From Telmatactis stephensoni (taxonomy: Eukaryota; Cnidaria; Anthozoa; Actiniaria; Isophelliidae): 64,000 nucleotides of DNA. A program made the position numbers and the translations under genes. This document shows positions 23,291 to 33,623 of this stretch, in pieces (the stretch's first letter is position 1; the number at the start of each line of letters is the position of its first letter). The DNA lies in contig JALIZF010001725.1 in NCBI GenBank assembly GCA_029948255.1, positions 558,001 to 622,000 on the forward strand. Reading direction: 5' to 3'. The notes under the pieces are model-generated. The model was not told where the DNA came from, searched no databases, and saw nothing but the letters and a program-made list of their open reading frames with translations.

Positions 23291-23874
23291 TTCTTTCCCA
23301 AGCTTTAAGTTACAATCACATCGTTTTGAACTTGTTTTTAAATGTTTGGTGTTTTTGATATTTTTTCTGATAAATTTCATTTTTATTTTTTATTTTTAGT
23401 TATAATTATTCATATATCTCACTGCTTTGTTTCTGTGGGGTGCATTTCCTAGACATTACAAATTTCTTTCTTTTTTTCCTTTTTTCCTTTTCTTTTTTCG
23501 AATATCTGGACGTTTTTTTCCTATCTTTTTCTTTTTTCGAATATCAGGACTTTTTTTCTCGCAAGTGATAATATTTTTACTTTTAAATACCTATTTGAAT
23601 AATAAAATTGGAAACCATTTCTTACAAAATTCCTGATCAGACTTACATTAGAATTTGTCCCCGTAGCATGAATTCAAATCGCTTTGATTTGATTTTATGC
23701 GTCAGGTAGCAAATACATACAATTATTTTATCCTACACTAAGCCCACACCATAGAAAATAAAGCAAATAATGGCAATGTCTCATGGGAAGAATATACAAC
23801 GGCTTTCCTGCTTTCTGATTGGCTGCATTTCCTATGGTGTGGGATAAAACACGACATAATGCCTGGTTCACGCT

Positions 23875-24015
23875 AACGACGCAAGACGACGCAAGACAAC
23901 ACAAGACGACGCAAGACAACGGAAAACCACGCAAGACCACGCACGATGACTCAACACAACGCATGCAAGACGACGCAAGACAACGCAAGACGAAGCAAGA
24001 CGACGCAAGCCCGCG
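23875..24015 (+). repeat. GACGACGCAA minisatellite
   Basis: Tandem decamer array (GACGACGCAA, GACAACGCAA and variants) inside the large satellite-ended element. It reads as apparent peptides on both strands; these are not genes. Confidence 0.85.
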
Positions 24016-24454
24016 CAAGAAAAATAAAACCTTCCGTTCTTTTGCGCTAGCGTTTATGCTTGAGTCGCTACTTTTACAAGTGAAAACACGAGCTTGGCGT
24101 TGTCTTGCTTCGATAGTGAAAACCAGGCTATCGTTTTCACTGTTCTCCGATTGTGCTGTATGTGCCACCTGATCGATGTACACCAGAACGTTCCATTTGA
24201 ACACGCAAATAGGGGTGAGGGGAGGAGAGGGATGAGGGAAAGAAGTAACAAGCTATCCCTGAGTTCCGAGAATTAAATAAGCATTAATCTTTATTTTTGA
24301 ACTCAATATTTGCCATGGTCAGTCATTTTGAGAGCATTTCTAACAGGGTATATTTGGCTTTCAACCTGGAAATGACCATTACTAGACATAATCCACAGAT
24401 AGTCAGACTGGGAAGCCTGTGGCAGCTGTGCTTGAAAGAGTGTTGCCCCATGAA

Positions 24455-24705
24455 AGATTTTAGTTGCTTGTGAAAGACTTGTGTACTGTGAAACTTTGTT
24501 GTGTTCTGTGAGAGATTGTTGTGTTCCACGAAACTTTGTTGTGTTCAGTGAAAGCTTGTTGTGTTCCACGAAACTTTGTTGTGTTCAGTGAAAGATTGTT
24601 GTGTTCCACGAAACTTCGTTGTGTTCAGTGAAGGATTGTTGTGTTCCCCGAAACTTTGTTATGTTCAGTGAAGGATTGTTGTGTTCCATAAAACTTTGTT
24701 GTGTT
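24455..24705 (-). repeat. Satellite B, right copy
   Basis: About six units of the same 40-bp repeat as 20029-20140, on the other strand, with more divergence between units. Confidence 0.9.
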
Positions 24706-25111
24706 TTCAAAGGAATTTTGCATTGTGTTTTGCCCCTGTGGGCCACCGTATTAAATGTAATAAAGTGTAATCAGGGTGGGGCGCATCATACAGACACGTT
24801 TTGGTTTGAATTACATTTTTAAGAAATCATTTTGAGAGCGTTAAAATGTCATCACAGGAAGTATATCAAACACTTCTCCACCCTTTTATCCAAAATCTGA
24901 TGATCTGCCATTGTTAAAAGTGTTTATTACACTTGAAAGTAAGTTTGCAGAACAAATAAATAATGCCAGATGAATCGGTAGCAGTGTACAAAAGTGATTC
25001 CAAGTGGCACATGCTAATTTTCATTGGTGTTCATATGATATCCTTATGATAATGTATGGCTTTGAAAATCAACAAAGGCAATGTGAATGTAAATGTTGAT
25101 GCAGCTAGTTC

Positions 25112-25359
25112 AAAAAGGTTGTAGTGCCAGCTGTTCTCAAGCCTATGCGACTAGACCAAAAAGGAGTGCAAAACAAGCAGTCTTTTGTCCGCTTTGGTTT
25201 TAACTTTAGCTTCAACAAGTAAAGTTTGTAATTGTATAAGGTAAAAGCAAGGTAAATTTTAATGGTAGTGTGTTTTTTTGGGTGTTATTTCTATCCATAA
25301 TCCCTTTCGGTGAGTTGCGTAGGCTTGATACTGATAACGTTTATTGAAATAGGTGTATA
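25112..25359. mobile_element. MITE with TATACACC ends, left end eroded
   Basis: The right end is GTTTATTGAAATAGGTGTATA and the left is reduced to TTCAAAAAGGTTGTAG. The internal inverted pair CAAGCCTATGCGACT/AGTTGCGTAGGCTTG is kept. It interrupts the right inverted end of the large element. Confidence 0.75.
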
Positions 25360-25940
25360 TGAACTCAGTTTTTTAAAAGAAAGAAAAAAATCGTTAAAAA
25401 TGTTAAGGCGTCAGAAGTTAATTTTGGTTAATTTATTTAAAGTTATTTGATTAATTTGTAAATAAAAATAATTCTTTTTTAAATGCATTTATATCTCAGA
25501 AAAATTGTACAACAAAAAAATGTACAAAAAATTGTACAACAAAAAACGTACATCTGAACAAAAGTACAGAAATCGGCAAAAGATTAATTAGTTGACGAAG
25601 AACACTAATCAAAACTGTACCAAGAATATATCGGTAGCGGGCCACCTTAAAACCATGGTTACATTAACAGCTTTATTGCATTTAAGACCTAAAGGTATTA
25701 AATTTAAGACTTTTATTACATTTAGGACCAAAATGTATTACATTTAAGACCTTTATTACACATAGGGCCAATTATTACATTTGAGACCTCAACAAGCCCG
25801 ACTGAATGTCTATGACAATTATATAAATCTGAGCTTCACTTCATATTTAGTACTGTTAACGGTTAATAATGACTTGAGCTGACTTACATAAAAGCTTCTG
25901 TATTTACTCAGGTAGCCCGAGTGAATACCCATGAGTTTTT

Positions 25941-27023
25941 TAGGTGATTGACAGCATTTTTATCAGAGCGCACCTACCAACTTAAAAACGGCTATAATTA
26001 ACTTTTATTCCAAACCTTCAATAGACTAGACATTTCTATCACAAGCTAGGTAAGCACTGAACTTTTCAAAACTATCAAGTTGACTGAAATCGACTCTATT
26101 GCTGTGACGCCACGATGACGTCATCGAAATCAATTACGTAGTACTGAATATCCCGACAAATTTAAAGAAGAATGACAAAAATCTATGAGAGCGTTTTGGA
26201 AATATAAAGCTTTGATGTTTTGAGACGAAAAATTAAGATTTTTCCCCCTTGTTGTTTGGCCGATAAAATCGAGTTTATAAATTCAACAATATCTTGGGAC
26301 TACGCTGTAGTTATAGGCTATAACTACAATTTTCTAATACAAATATGAATGCATGGAGTCTCTTCATTTGTCTTAAGTTTGTAAAAAAAATTCTACAGCT
26401 ATATTTGCAATTATTATTCCAAATTTCAATAGATTTATTGTTGAATTCGGCATTTAAATAATCGTCGATATATTTTTTTCTAAATCTTAAGTAGCGTATA
26501 TATTTTTTTCTAAATCTTAAGTAGCGTTGCGTCATTACTGAATACTGTGGCGTGTTTTCGAGTGTTTTTAAGACAGTCAGACAAAAAAAACAAAAAAACA
26601 CACGAACGCATTCGGATATCAACGTTCATCATTGCTTGTTTGTTTCTTTTCGCTTGACTGAATGTCCGTTTTCTGATGTTCCTATGCGTTTGTATTTTTG
26701 TCGCTTTATATTTCCAAAACACTCCCATAGATTTTTGTCATTCTTCGTTATGTTGTAGGCCTTGATTAGTACTTTGATGTCTTCTTGAAAGTTTAGATCA
26801 TTTCCTTGAGATATTTAGTAGTTAATGATTTCTACGACATCACCCGTCGTGACATCACAACAATAGAGTCGATTTAAAGTCAACTTCAGTAATAGTTTTG
26901 AAAAGCTTCATCCTTGTCTAGCTTGTGTTAGAAATGTCTAGTCCATTGAAGCTTTAGAATAAGAGTTATGGCCGTTTGAAAGTTAGTAGGTGCGCTCTGA
27001 AAAAATTGCTGTCGGCCACCTTA
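25941..27023. mobile_element. Foldback element, ~290-bp arms, ~1.1 kb
   Basis: Left arm about 25941-26215 and right arm about 26700-27023 are inverted copies (outer ends TCAGAGCGCACCTAC and GTAGGTGCGCTCTGA). The arms contain TTTGTCATTCTTC and ATAGAGTCGATT words and a CGTGACATCAC/GATGACGTCATC pair. The central part has a 30-bp direct duplication (TATATTTTTTTCTAAATCTTAAGTAGCG, about 26468-26526). No gene. Confidence 0.75.
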
Positions 27024-27817
27024 AGTCTGAGCGTGTTTTCTAAGTTCAGATGAGCAAAACTTCACCAGCTTTGTCTATAACGGGGCATAGACAGATAATA
27101 GGGTATAAGTGAATTATCACAACTAGTCAAATATCTCCAGCAAGTTTTCTAGCTTCAATCTAAAAGGTTGAACCAACAAGCGTGAGTAGCGGATGTAGCC
27201 GTGAGAACTGAGGAAAAATGAAGCACTCTGCAAAGACCACCTTTTTAAGGCAATGAAACTAAAACCCTAATCCTCAAAATCAAAGAATAATGCCAAAAAC
27301 ATTTAGAAAACGTGTAATAAAATCCCATTACAAAAGTCGGAAGATAAAACGCATAGCAACGACCCGGACCGTCGGACCGTCGAATTCATAACATTCCAGA
27401 ACCGTACTAAAGCCGATACTGACTCACGCTCGATGTCATTAAAAATATTAAATACGAGCGGGAACCTGTCACGATAATTGTTTTATAAACACAGTAAATC
27501 ACGTCTAAAAACATCTACAAATAAGCTGTTTAGCTTATTCATAATCTTTGCCCCTTGTTGTTCCACTCAGTGGTCATCGAACAAAAGGCTTTTTGGCCTT
27601 TTTTAGAACAGAATTTTAAGCATTGTTCTCGATATGGTTGGAATCCCAAAATTGCTCGAACTAATCATTAAGAAATTCAGACACAAGTGCTTTGATCCAA
27701 GGTCGAAGTTTACATTGTTAGCGTTTATATATTGTGCAACAGTCATCAGTTTGGCTCAGTGTGTTCTGTGACTTGCAAAAGAATTATAAGCAAGACTTCA
27801 AATATTTCTCGAAAATA

Positions 27818-28637
27818 ATGGGGTTGTTGAGCAAGAGCTTTTTCAGGCGAAGACAGCTTCGCAAGAGTAAAAAGAAACTGAGTGAATCCTTGGCTTCTTT
27901 GGACAGTCTACAAACACAGGTTGATGAGACTTTTTCTTATGAATCTCAATTACAAATACAACGCGAAAATGCAGCAGAACGGTTAAACAAGGCATCAGAC
28001 GAAAAGAAATCACTCCTTGAGCGTATCAAAGAAAAACTGGCGAGACTTGAGAAGGTTAATGAGGAGATTTCTAAGATGGACAAAGCGTTGACGAAGGTGA
28101 TGGAAAAAAATCGTGAAAATCTAGACGCGTGTCGACAGCTCGAAGCATATCATCAGCAACTGCCGACTCGAACTTGGACTCTTCAAGTCCAGCTGAGTCG
28201 GGCTTTTGGCTTCCATTGAGGAAACCAAACGAAACATTTGTATTGCTTCTTCAAATCAAAGCAACTGTCGAGACAAACTCGAAATTAAGCGAGAAGAACT
28301 ATTGATGAGAAAATTTCAGATCAAATCGACAAAGGAAAAGATTTCTCGGATGAAAACTCAACTTCAAAATGTTTACGATTCAAAGAAAGTAAAGGAATTT
28401 CATCAAAGCGCTTTGGAAGCTATGGTAATTTATTTGATGAAAATGAATCTTCATGCTGTCAATAGCCGGTCGAAAATGATCGAAAGAAGAGGAGGACACT
28501 TGAAGAAAATGCTGGAAAATATGAACAGCGAATTAAAGCAGTATGAAAATCTTTTACGTGACTTAAAAAAGAAGAAATGTCAGACAAGACCAGTGAGAAC
28601 GAGCAAGAATGTGTCATCCGAGGTTGGTGAAGTGTGA
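27818..28637 (+). pseudogene. Coiled-coil protein gene, intronless, frameshifted
   Basis: I do not recognise the family. From ATG 27818 (context AAAATAATGG; TATATA at about 27725) the frame begins MGLLSKSFFRRRQLRKSKKK, then a long Lys/Glu/Leu-rich coiled coil (about residues 25-110) and stops at 28219. A second frame, open from 28197 to TGA 28637, continues the same character (IEETKRNICIASSNQSNCRD onward, to about residue 270). The two overlap around 28163-28201, a 39-bp imperfect palindrome (CCGACTC...GAGTCGG). A poly-A signal AATAAA follows at about 28795. Promoter, body and poly-A signal without an intron suggest a retrogene or a small single-exon gene. The break is either a real lesion, a tiny undetected intron, or a sequence error. 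Confidence 0.5.
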
Positions 28638-29339
28638 CTGACTTCCTCAATTGAAAAGCTCTGTGCAATGATGAAAGCGTTCCCCAAATGGGAATCAATG
28701 CGATTTTTAATATTTTAATAACATTGAATACATTATTTTTATAATGCTTATAATTTTACAAGCCTTTAAGATATTATAAATCTTTATGGCTTGAAATAAA
28801 AGCGATGCATAGTGTTAATTAATTTATTTGCGTTATACACATTTTGTAAATGTGTCAATTTTTTCAAGAAATAGATTTCTTTCTTGTTGAAAAATATTCA
28901 AGATCACTTAACATAATGTAGCAATATTGCACTTATCGCGTTTAATCTCTCGTGACCGCCAGTAGGTCACGAAGGGCTGATCTAAGTGAATACTAACATA
29001 AATTCCAAATATGGTTAGAGAAAATTACACAAAATATGGCCACAGAAAAATTACACACACAAAACTTGAAAGAACAAGATATGAATCTATGAATACCCAA
29101 TAATCATTATTTGATACTTTTTGAATATATTTTATGTTTGCATTTTTCGGTAAATATAAATATTTCCTCTTTTGATGACAGTACATATGTACAATGTAAA
29201 TATTGGGATATGTATTTCATGAAATGTATATTGTTATTGAATATAATAAATATTTTACGTGATTCCGATAGTTGTGGTTTAAAATTTTCCACTTATTTAA
29301 TTTTTAGCGCATTGATTTGCTCTCTTACTACTTACTTTC

Positions 29340-29743
29340 TAAAGCCTAGCCAAATCCTTTTGAATCTAGAAATACATCATATAAATAAACGTTTTATATA
29401 AATATCTCTGAATAAAATCAACTCCTCTCTGAGAATTAAATGAGATGACGTCAAAGCAGGAATTATTAAGTATACAAATACACAAGATACGAATTTTATA
29501 CTCTTTCTATTTGCAAAACAATTTCATTGCTAAAGTACAAGTGAGTATTTTTGCTACTTAACTGAAATACACTTGTTTCAGAACTAGAATCAAAATCAAG
29601 CAAATTCCTACTTTGACATCATCTCATTTGCATTTTCAGATTTGAATTGCGTTGATTTTATTCAGAAATATTTATATAAAACGTTTATTTATATAATGTA
29701 TTTCTAAAATACAAAATGATTCAAAAGGATTTGGCTAGGCTTT
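29340..29743. mobile_element. Palindromic MITE, ~400 bp
   Basis: Inverted ends TAAAGCCTAGCCAAATCCTT pair for about 115 bp through ATATAAATAAACGTTTTATA. The centre (29456-29617) is unique. No coding capacity. Confidence 0.8.
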
Positions 29744-30107
29744 ATTGGCACTTTAAGCCACGTCTACACTAGCAAGCCTTTCTTTGACAAATTTTCCTTG
29801 ACGAGGAAAACTCGCTGACAGTGTAGACGAAAAAGATATTGCCATTTTTTCCATCTCAAGGAAAACTTGTAAAGACTTGTTCACTCGCCGCGGCTTTAGT
29901 TAAGACCTCTTTAGCAAACCTAAATACATAATTTATCCGCCATAAAACCCTATTCGTAACAATATTCAAAAAAATTTAAAGAAGAAGAAAAAATTAAAAC
30001 ACATTTATATCTAATATTAATCATTGACGACATTCCTAACAACAATGTCATTTCCGAGTGTAGCCTGAGGGTTATCTAGTCCTCAATTATATTTCACTGA
30101 AGGGGCT

Positions 30108-30389
30108 AATTGTTTATATCAAATATTTCATGCTCTCTTGCACACTTTTGATTCCAAAATAGATAAAACACAATCATCAAACATGTAAAACTCTGTAAAC
30201 ATTAACACTAAGCTAAGCAGTATTGGTTGAACAATACATTGTAAAACTGTTTATATCAAATATTTCGTGCTCTCTTGCACACTTCCAACTCAAAAAATAG
30301 ATAAAATACAATCATCAAACAGTAACACTCTGCAAAAATTAACACTAAGCTAAGCAGTATTTGTTCAGTGAACAATACATTGTAAAACT
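30108..30389 (+). repeat. Tandem duplication, ~140 bp x 2
   Basis: Both units run from GTTTATATCAAATATTTC to GAACAATACATTGTAAAACT with scattered differences and small indels. Confidence 0.9.
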
Positions 30390-31194
30390 CACAAAGGTGT
30401 GCCAAAAAATCCTTGACAAATGTAAAGGATATGTTTATTTTAATAATATATCTGTAAATTAGTAGAGCGATTTCACTAACCTATGAAATATACACAGCAG
30501 TAGACTATTTGCATTGTTTTCTTTTTTCTAATTGACTTTCACATTCTTACAAGTAATTAATTGTGTTAGGCGTTTAGTAAAATCACTCAATTTGGATTTA
30601 GCTTAAGGCCTAGTTAGATTGCATGTACATGTGCTGAATTCAATGCAAATTAGGCAAATCTAAATTTAATAAGCAAATATTATGGGGCGACTTGCACTTC
30701 TCGAAAGATTTCATCCAATTGGTGGGCCACCCGAGAATCTAAACAAAAGAAACTTTTGAAAATGGCAATGACAACAATAGATTCTTTTGTTTTATCAAAC
30801 CAATTAGATGACATCTTACGAGGTGCAGATCATCTGAATATTGCAGCACTTATAATATTTTACTAAATAAATTGTTAGTGCCATGTATATCTCATGGATT
30901 CTATATGATTTTGTATTTATAGTATTCAATCTAGAATCAAATTTTTTGAATTCTAGACAAGTCAAATCATGTAATGTATTTGTAGAATTATATTAACTCT
31001 GGTTATAATAAATATTGACACCAAGAGCATTTACTCAGATTGGTAACTACTAAACTATGCAAGAAATGTCATCAAGTTACTGACATCTTAATTGCTTATC
31101 ATTAATACCTCCCCTGATAAGAAATGTGAGAGGTTACATAAAACATCTTTTACTTTAGTTTTGGAGTCAGTATTAATAAAAGTGAGAGGTACTG

Positions 31195-31440
31195 TGCATC
31201 AGTAAGTGGTTGGTAAGGTGTAAGCAAGTGTTTGGTAAGGGGTCAGTAAGTAATGGTAAGGGGTCAGTAAGTGGTTGGTAAGGTGTCAGTAAGTGGTTGG
31301 TAAGGTGTCAGTAAGTGTTTGGTAAGGTGTTAGTGGTTGGTAAGGTGTTAGTAAGTGTTTGGTAAGGTGTCAGTAAGTGTTTGGTAAGGTGTCAGTAAGT
31401 GGTTGGTAAGGTGTCAGTAAGTGGTAGGTAAGGTAACAGT
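31195..31440 (+). repeat. GTCAGTAAGTGGTTGGTAAGG minisatellite
   Basis: About 11 irregular units of roughly 21 bp, immediately beyond the 3' end of the NKRF-like gene. The units are rich in GTAAGT, a perfect 5' splice-site word, on the plus strand. Confidence 0.85.
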
Positions 31441-31512
31441 TAAGTGTCAAGAAGTGATTAGTGAGCTACCAGGGAGTGGTTGGTAAACTTTTATCAGTAT
31501 TGTCTATCGATG

Positions 31513-33469
31513 TTATTGTACTTTACTAACAACTAAGTACCTATCTTCTCCTTTTCCATAAGACTGATGCCTTAGTCCAAACTGCTTACAAAGCACATGT
31601 ACAAGTGCTCTATCTTCCTTTGAAAGTTCTGTGGAGAATTTCATATCAGTTTCAGTACCATTGATAAAATCCATTAAGACTTGTTTCACAGATTCTTTAT
31701 GTAGATCATTTGTTGTAGAACCCTGTCCAAGTCCTCTTTTACCATCCACGCCAGTAACCATGACTGGTTCTGCTCTACCTTGACCTTCTTTTCCTTAAAA
31801 GAGACATCAGACTATAAATTAACATTTATTGCTATGAAACAGGAACTGTTAGGGACCATTGTAATGACAGAGAAACACATTGAAACACACTTGGGTGATA
31901 TACATGTACTCTTGGGGAGGGGGGAGAGAAGCTGCAGACACTAGTTTTGCAAGCCTAAAAACTGAATCTTGATGCACCACATATCTGTATCAGCAAAATA
32001 TTAGAAGTACCCCTTCCCCCCCAGGACATATTCTAACCCATGACAGCCGATGGTCAACAACTATGCCACCACAGGTAGCCCAATCTCTGTATCTATTCAA
32101 ATGGCATTACTCTGGAATTGGAAATTTTGCTCTGGAACAGGAGCAGGGTTTAAGAGGTAGTCTCCCTCGCAGCCGTGTTTAGCCTCGTCACGCAACGCTC
32201 CCTCGGAAAAACACGGCTGCTTCAATTGTATCAGTTGTCCAATCAGAAGATACATCAGCAAACGGTCCATTTCCCGTGTTCCGGAAATAAGTTTTATATC
32301 TGTCAACACCACAAAGAGAGTAAACATTGCACTACCAAAAATAAGTTTCAAATTTTTGAATACGAAAAGATATATACAGATGGAAGATCAGTAAAACTTT
32401 CTTCTTTGTATATTTCTCAAATGATACCAGACACTTCGAATGAAACGAAGTGAAGTGTTTGTAAACTAGCTGTTGTTTTGGGATCCGAGGTTAATCCAAT
32501 TATTCTCCAAGTCAACGGAACGCTATATGTAGACCTTTTGTCATTTTTGGCGCGAATGACTCCTTGATTTTGAGAGTCAAGCTCTGATTGGTTAAGGACT
32601 TGGAATGGAATGTAGCGCCCATTGAAGCAGCCATGTTTTTCCGAGGGAGCGTTGCGTGACGAGGCTAAACACGGCTGCGAGGGAGACTATTTAAGAGGCT
32701 CAGCGGCACATCCCTACCCAAAACTGGAAGGAGGACCCCCAGGGGCTAATCTCTGCATTTTACGTGCAAATTTACTAGTTATTGGTGTGGCTTATAACAT
32801 ACCTACACCACCACCAGTCCAGCCCATCTTTCTTAGCAACTGATTCCCTACATTACTATCAGGAATACTTGGTGCTTCGACATAGGCTTTCTTGGTAAGC
32901 TCTGTTTTGGTTACAGTTGATGCAGCTTCGTGGTCGATTTTTCTTTTCCTAACTACAGTTTGACAAGGTTTTAATACTTTAAATGCATTTTCAGCAGCTA
33001 TTCTTTTTGCTTCTTTTTTATTCGTCGCTTCTCCAGTTGCAATTAACTTGTTTTCTATCAACACAGCAAACGAATACATTCCAGATTTGGTCGACGGCAG
33101 TTCATCGAATGAAATCGTCTTTTTAGATTTTTGGGCGCTCTCGTATAACAAACATATCGCATTTTGTCCTAAATCTTTGTCATCACATGGTTCATAAAGT
33201 ACAAAATTCTCAACCATTTGAGCTGGTTTGAAAGCAACTTTTTTCGACTTTTCGAGTTTATCAAAGTCTACAGAAATTGGTGCTTTGGATTCCAAATCTC
33301 GAACTAAATTTTCCACAGACGATGGATATCTGCAGCCCAAAAACTTCATATTTGCCCAAACCATTGAAAGGCCTGCTAAACGATCTGGAGAGAAGTGATC
33401 TTTCCAAGTAGAAATGAATTGTTTTCTTGCCTGTCGTTGGATTTCAGTTTCCCACGAGTCGTCCGCCAT
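31513..33469 (-). CDS. NKRF/CDKN2AIP-like RNA-binding protein (XTBD, dsRBD, G-patch, R3H)
   Basis: Two exons, 32803-33469 and 31513-31793, phase 1, giving 315 residues. Start is the ATG at 33469 (MADDSWETEIQRQARK); an upstream in-frame extension is rejected because it overlaps the neighbour's 5' end and has no homology. Residues about 1-60 form an XTBD domain (W.ET.RQ.R..F...W......RL..LSMVWANMKFLGCRYP), which binds the nuclear 5'-3' exonuclease XRN2 in known relatives. Residues about 95-190 look like a double-stranded RNA-binding domain (ATGEATNKKEAKRIAAENAFK). A G-patch (LLRKMGWTGGGVG...GLGQ) spans the intron and usually recruits DEAH helicases. An R3H domain ends the protein (L..EDRALVHVLCKQFGL.H.SYG). 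This domain order matches vertebrate NKRF but is shorter. Likely role: nuclear/nucleolar rRNA or RNA turnover with XRN2 (family knowledge). Confidence 0.9.
32158..32689. mobile_element. MITE with 9-bp target duplication in the NKRF-like intron
   Basis: Inverted ends of about 75 bp (TAGTCTCCCTCGCAGCCGTG...) and flanking TTTAAGAGG on both sides (32149-32157, 32690-32698). A 9-bp duplication suggests Mutator-type mobilisation. The arms contain CACGCAACGCTCCCTCGG. No gene inside. Confidence 0.85.
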
Positions 33470-33623
33470 CTTGAATACAGTGGATACTTCATGTATGGTG
33501 AACAGTTTATGCACCGGTATTTCTTCCCCCCTCCCCTTTCCCCTTACGCCGCTACGCAGGATACCAGTATCCCTGACCTTCGTCTTTCGAGAGCTCCACC
33601 TACCACATTTCTTCAATTCCATC
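33470..33623. promoter_or_regulatory. Shared bidirectional promoter region
   Basis: Only 154 bp separate the start codons of the NKRF-like gene (minus) and the monooxygenase (plus). No TATA box is seen. There is a pyrimidine-rich block (33526-33545) and a 14-bp palindrome GGATACCAGTATCC (33559-33572). Both 5' untranslated regions and the core promoter must fit here or overlap the opposite gene. Confidence 0.6.

Larger units (their letters stand above)
19420..25796. mobile_element. Large element with satellite-built inverted ends
   Basis: Both ends are CTTGTTGAGG(C/T)CTCAAATGTAATA in inverted orientation. Going inward on each side come satellite A (40 bp), a linker with GGCCCACAGGGGCAAAACAC, then satellite B (another 40-bp unit), in the same order and inverted. 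Left: 19431-19970, 19971-20028, 20029-20140. Right: 25668-25790, 24706-24757, 24455-24705. The right side is split by about 900 bp that includes a MITE. No transposase or other complete gene is found inside, so it is non-autonomous or dead. Helitron-, Polinton- or hAT-type markers were not seen. Target duplication uncertain (GCC on both sides at most). Confidence 0.65.
28800..31194. other. AT-rich intergenic region
   Basis: No gene seen. It holds the palindrome at 29340-29743, half of another inverted-repeat element starting CCACGTCTACACTAGCAAG at 29759, and the tandem duplication at 30108-30389. Confidence 0.6.

Noticed and set aside
33414..33623. N-terminal extension of the monooxygenase before MVSLTSL
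   Set aside because: It would run through the opposite gene's coding exon; the chosen Met gives a proper signal peptide.
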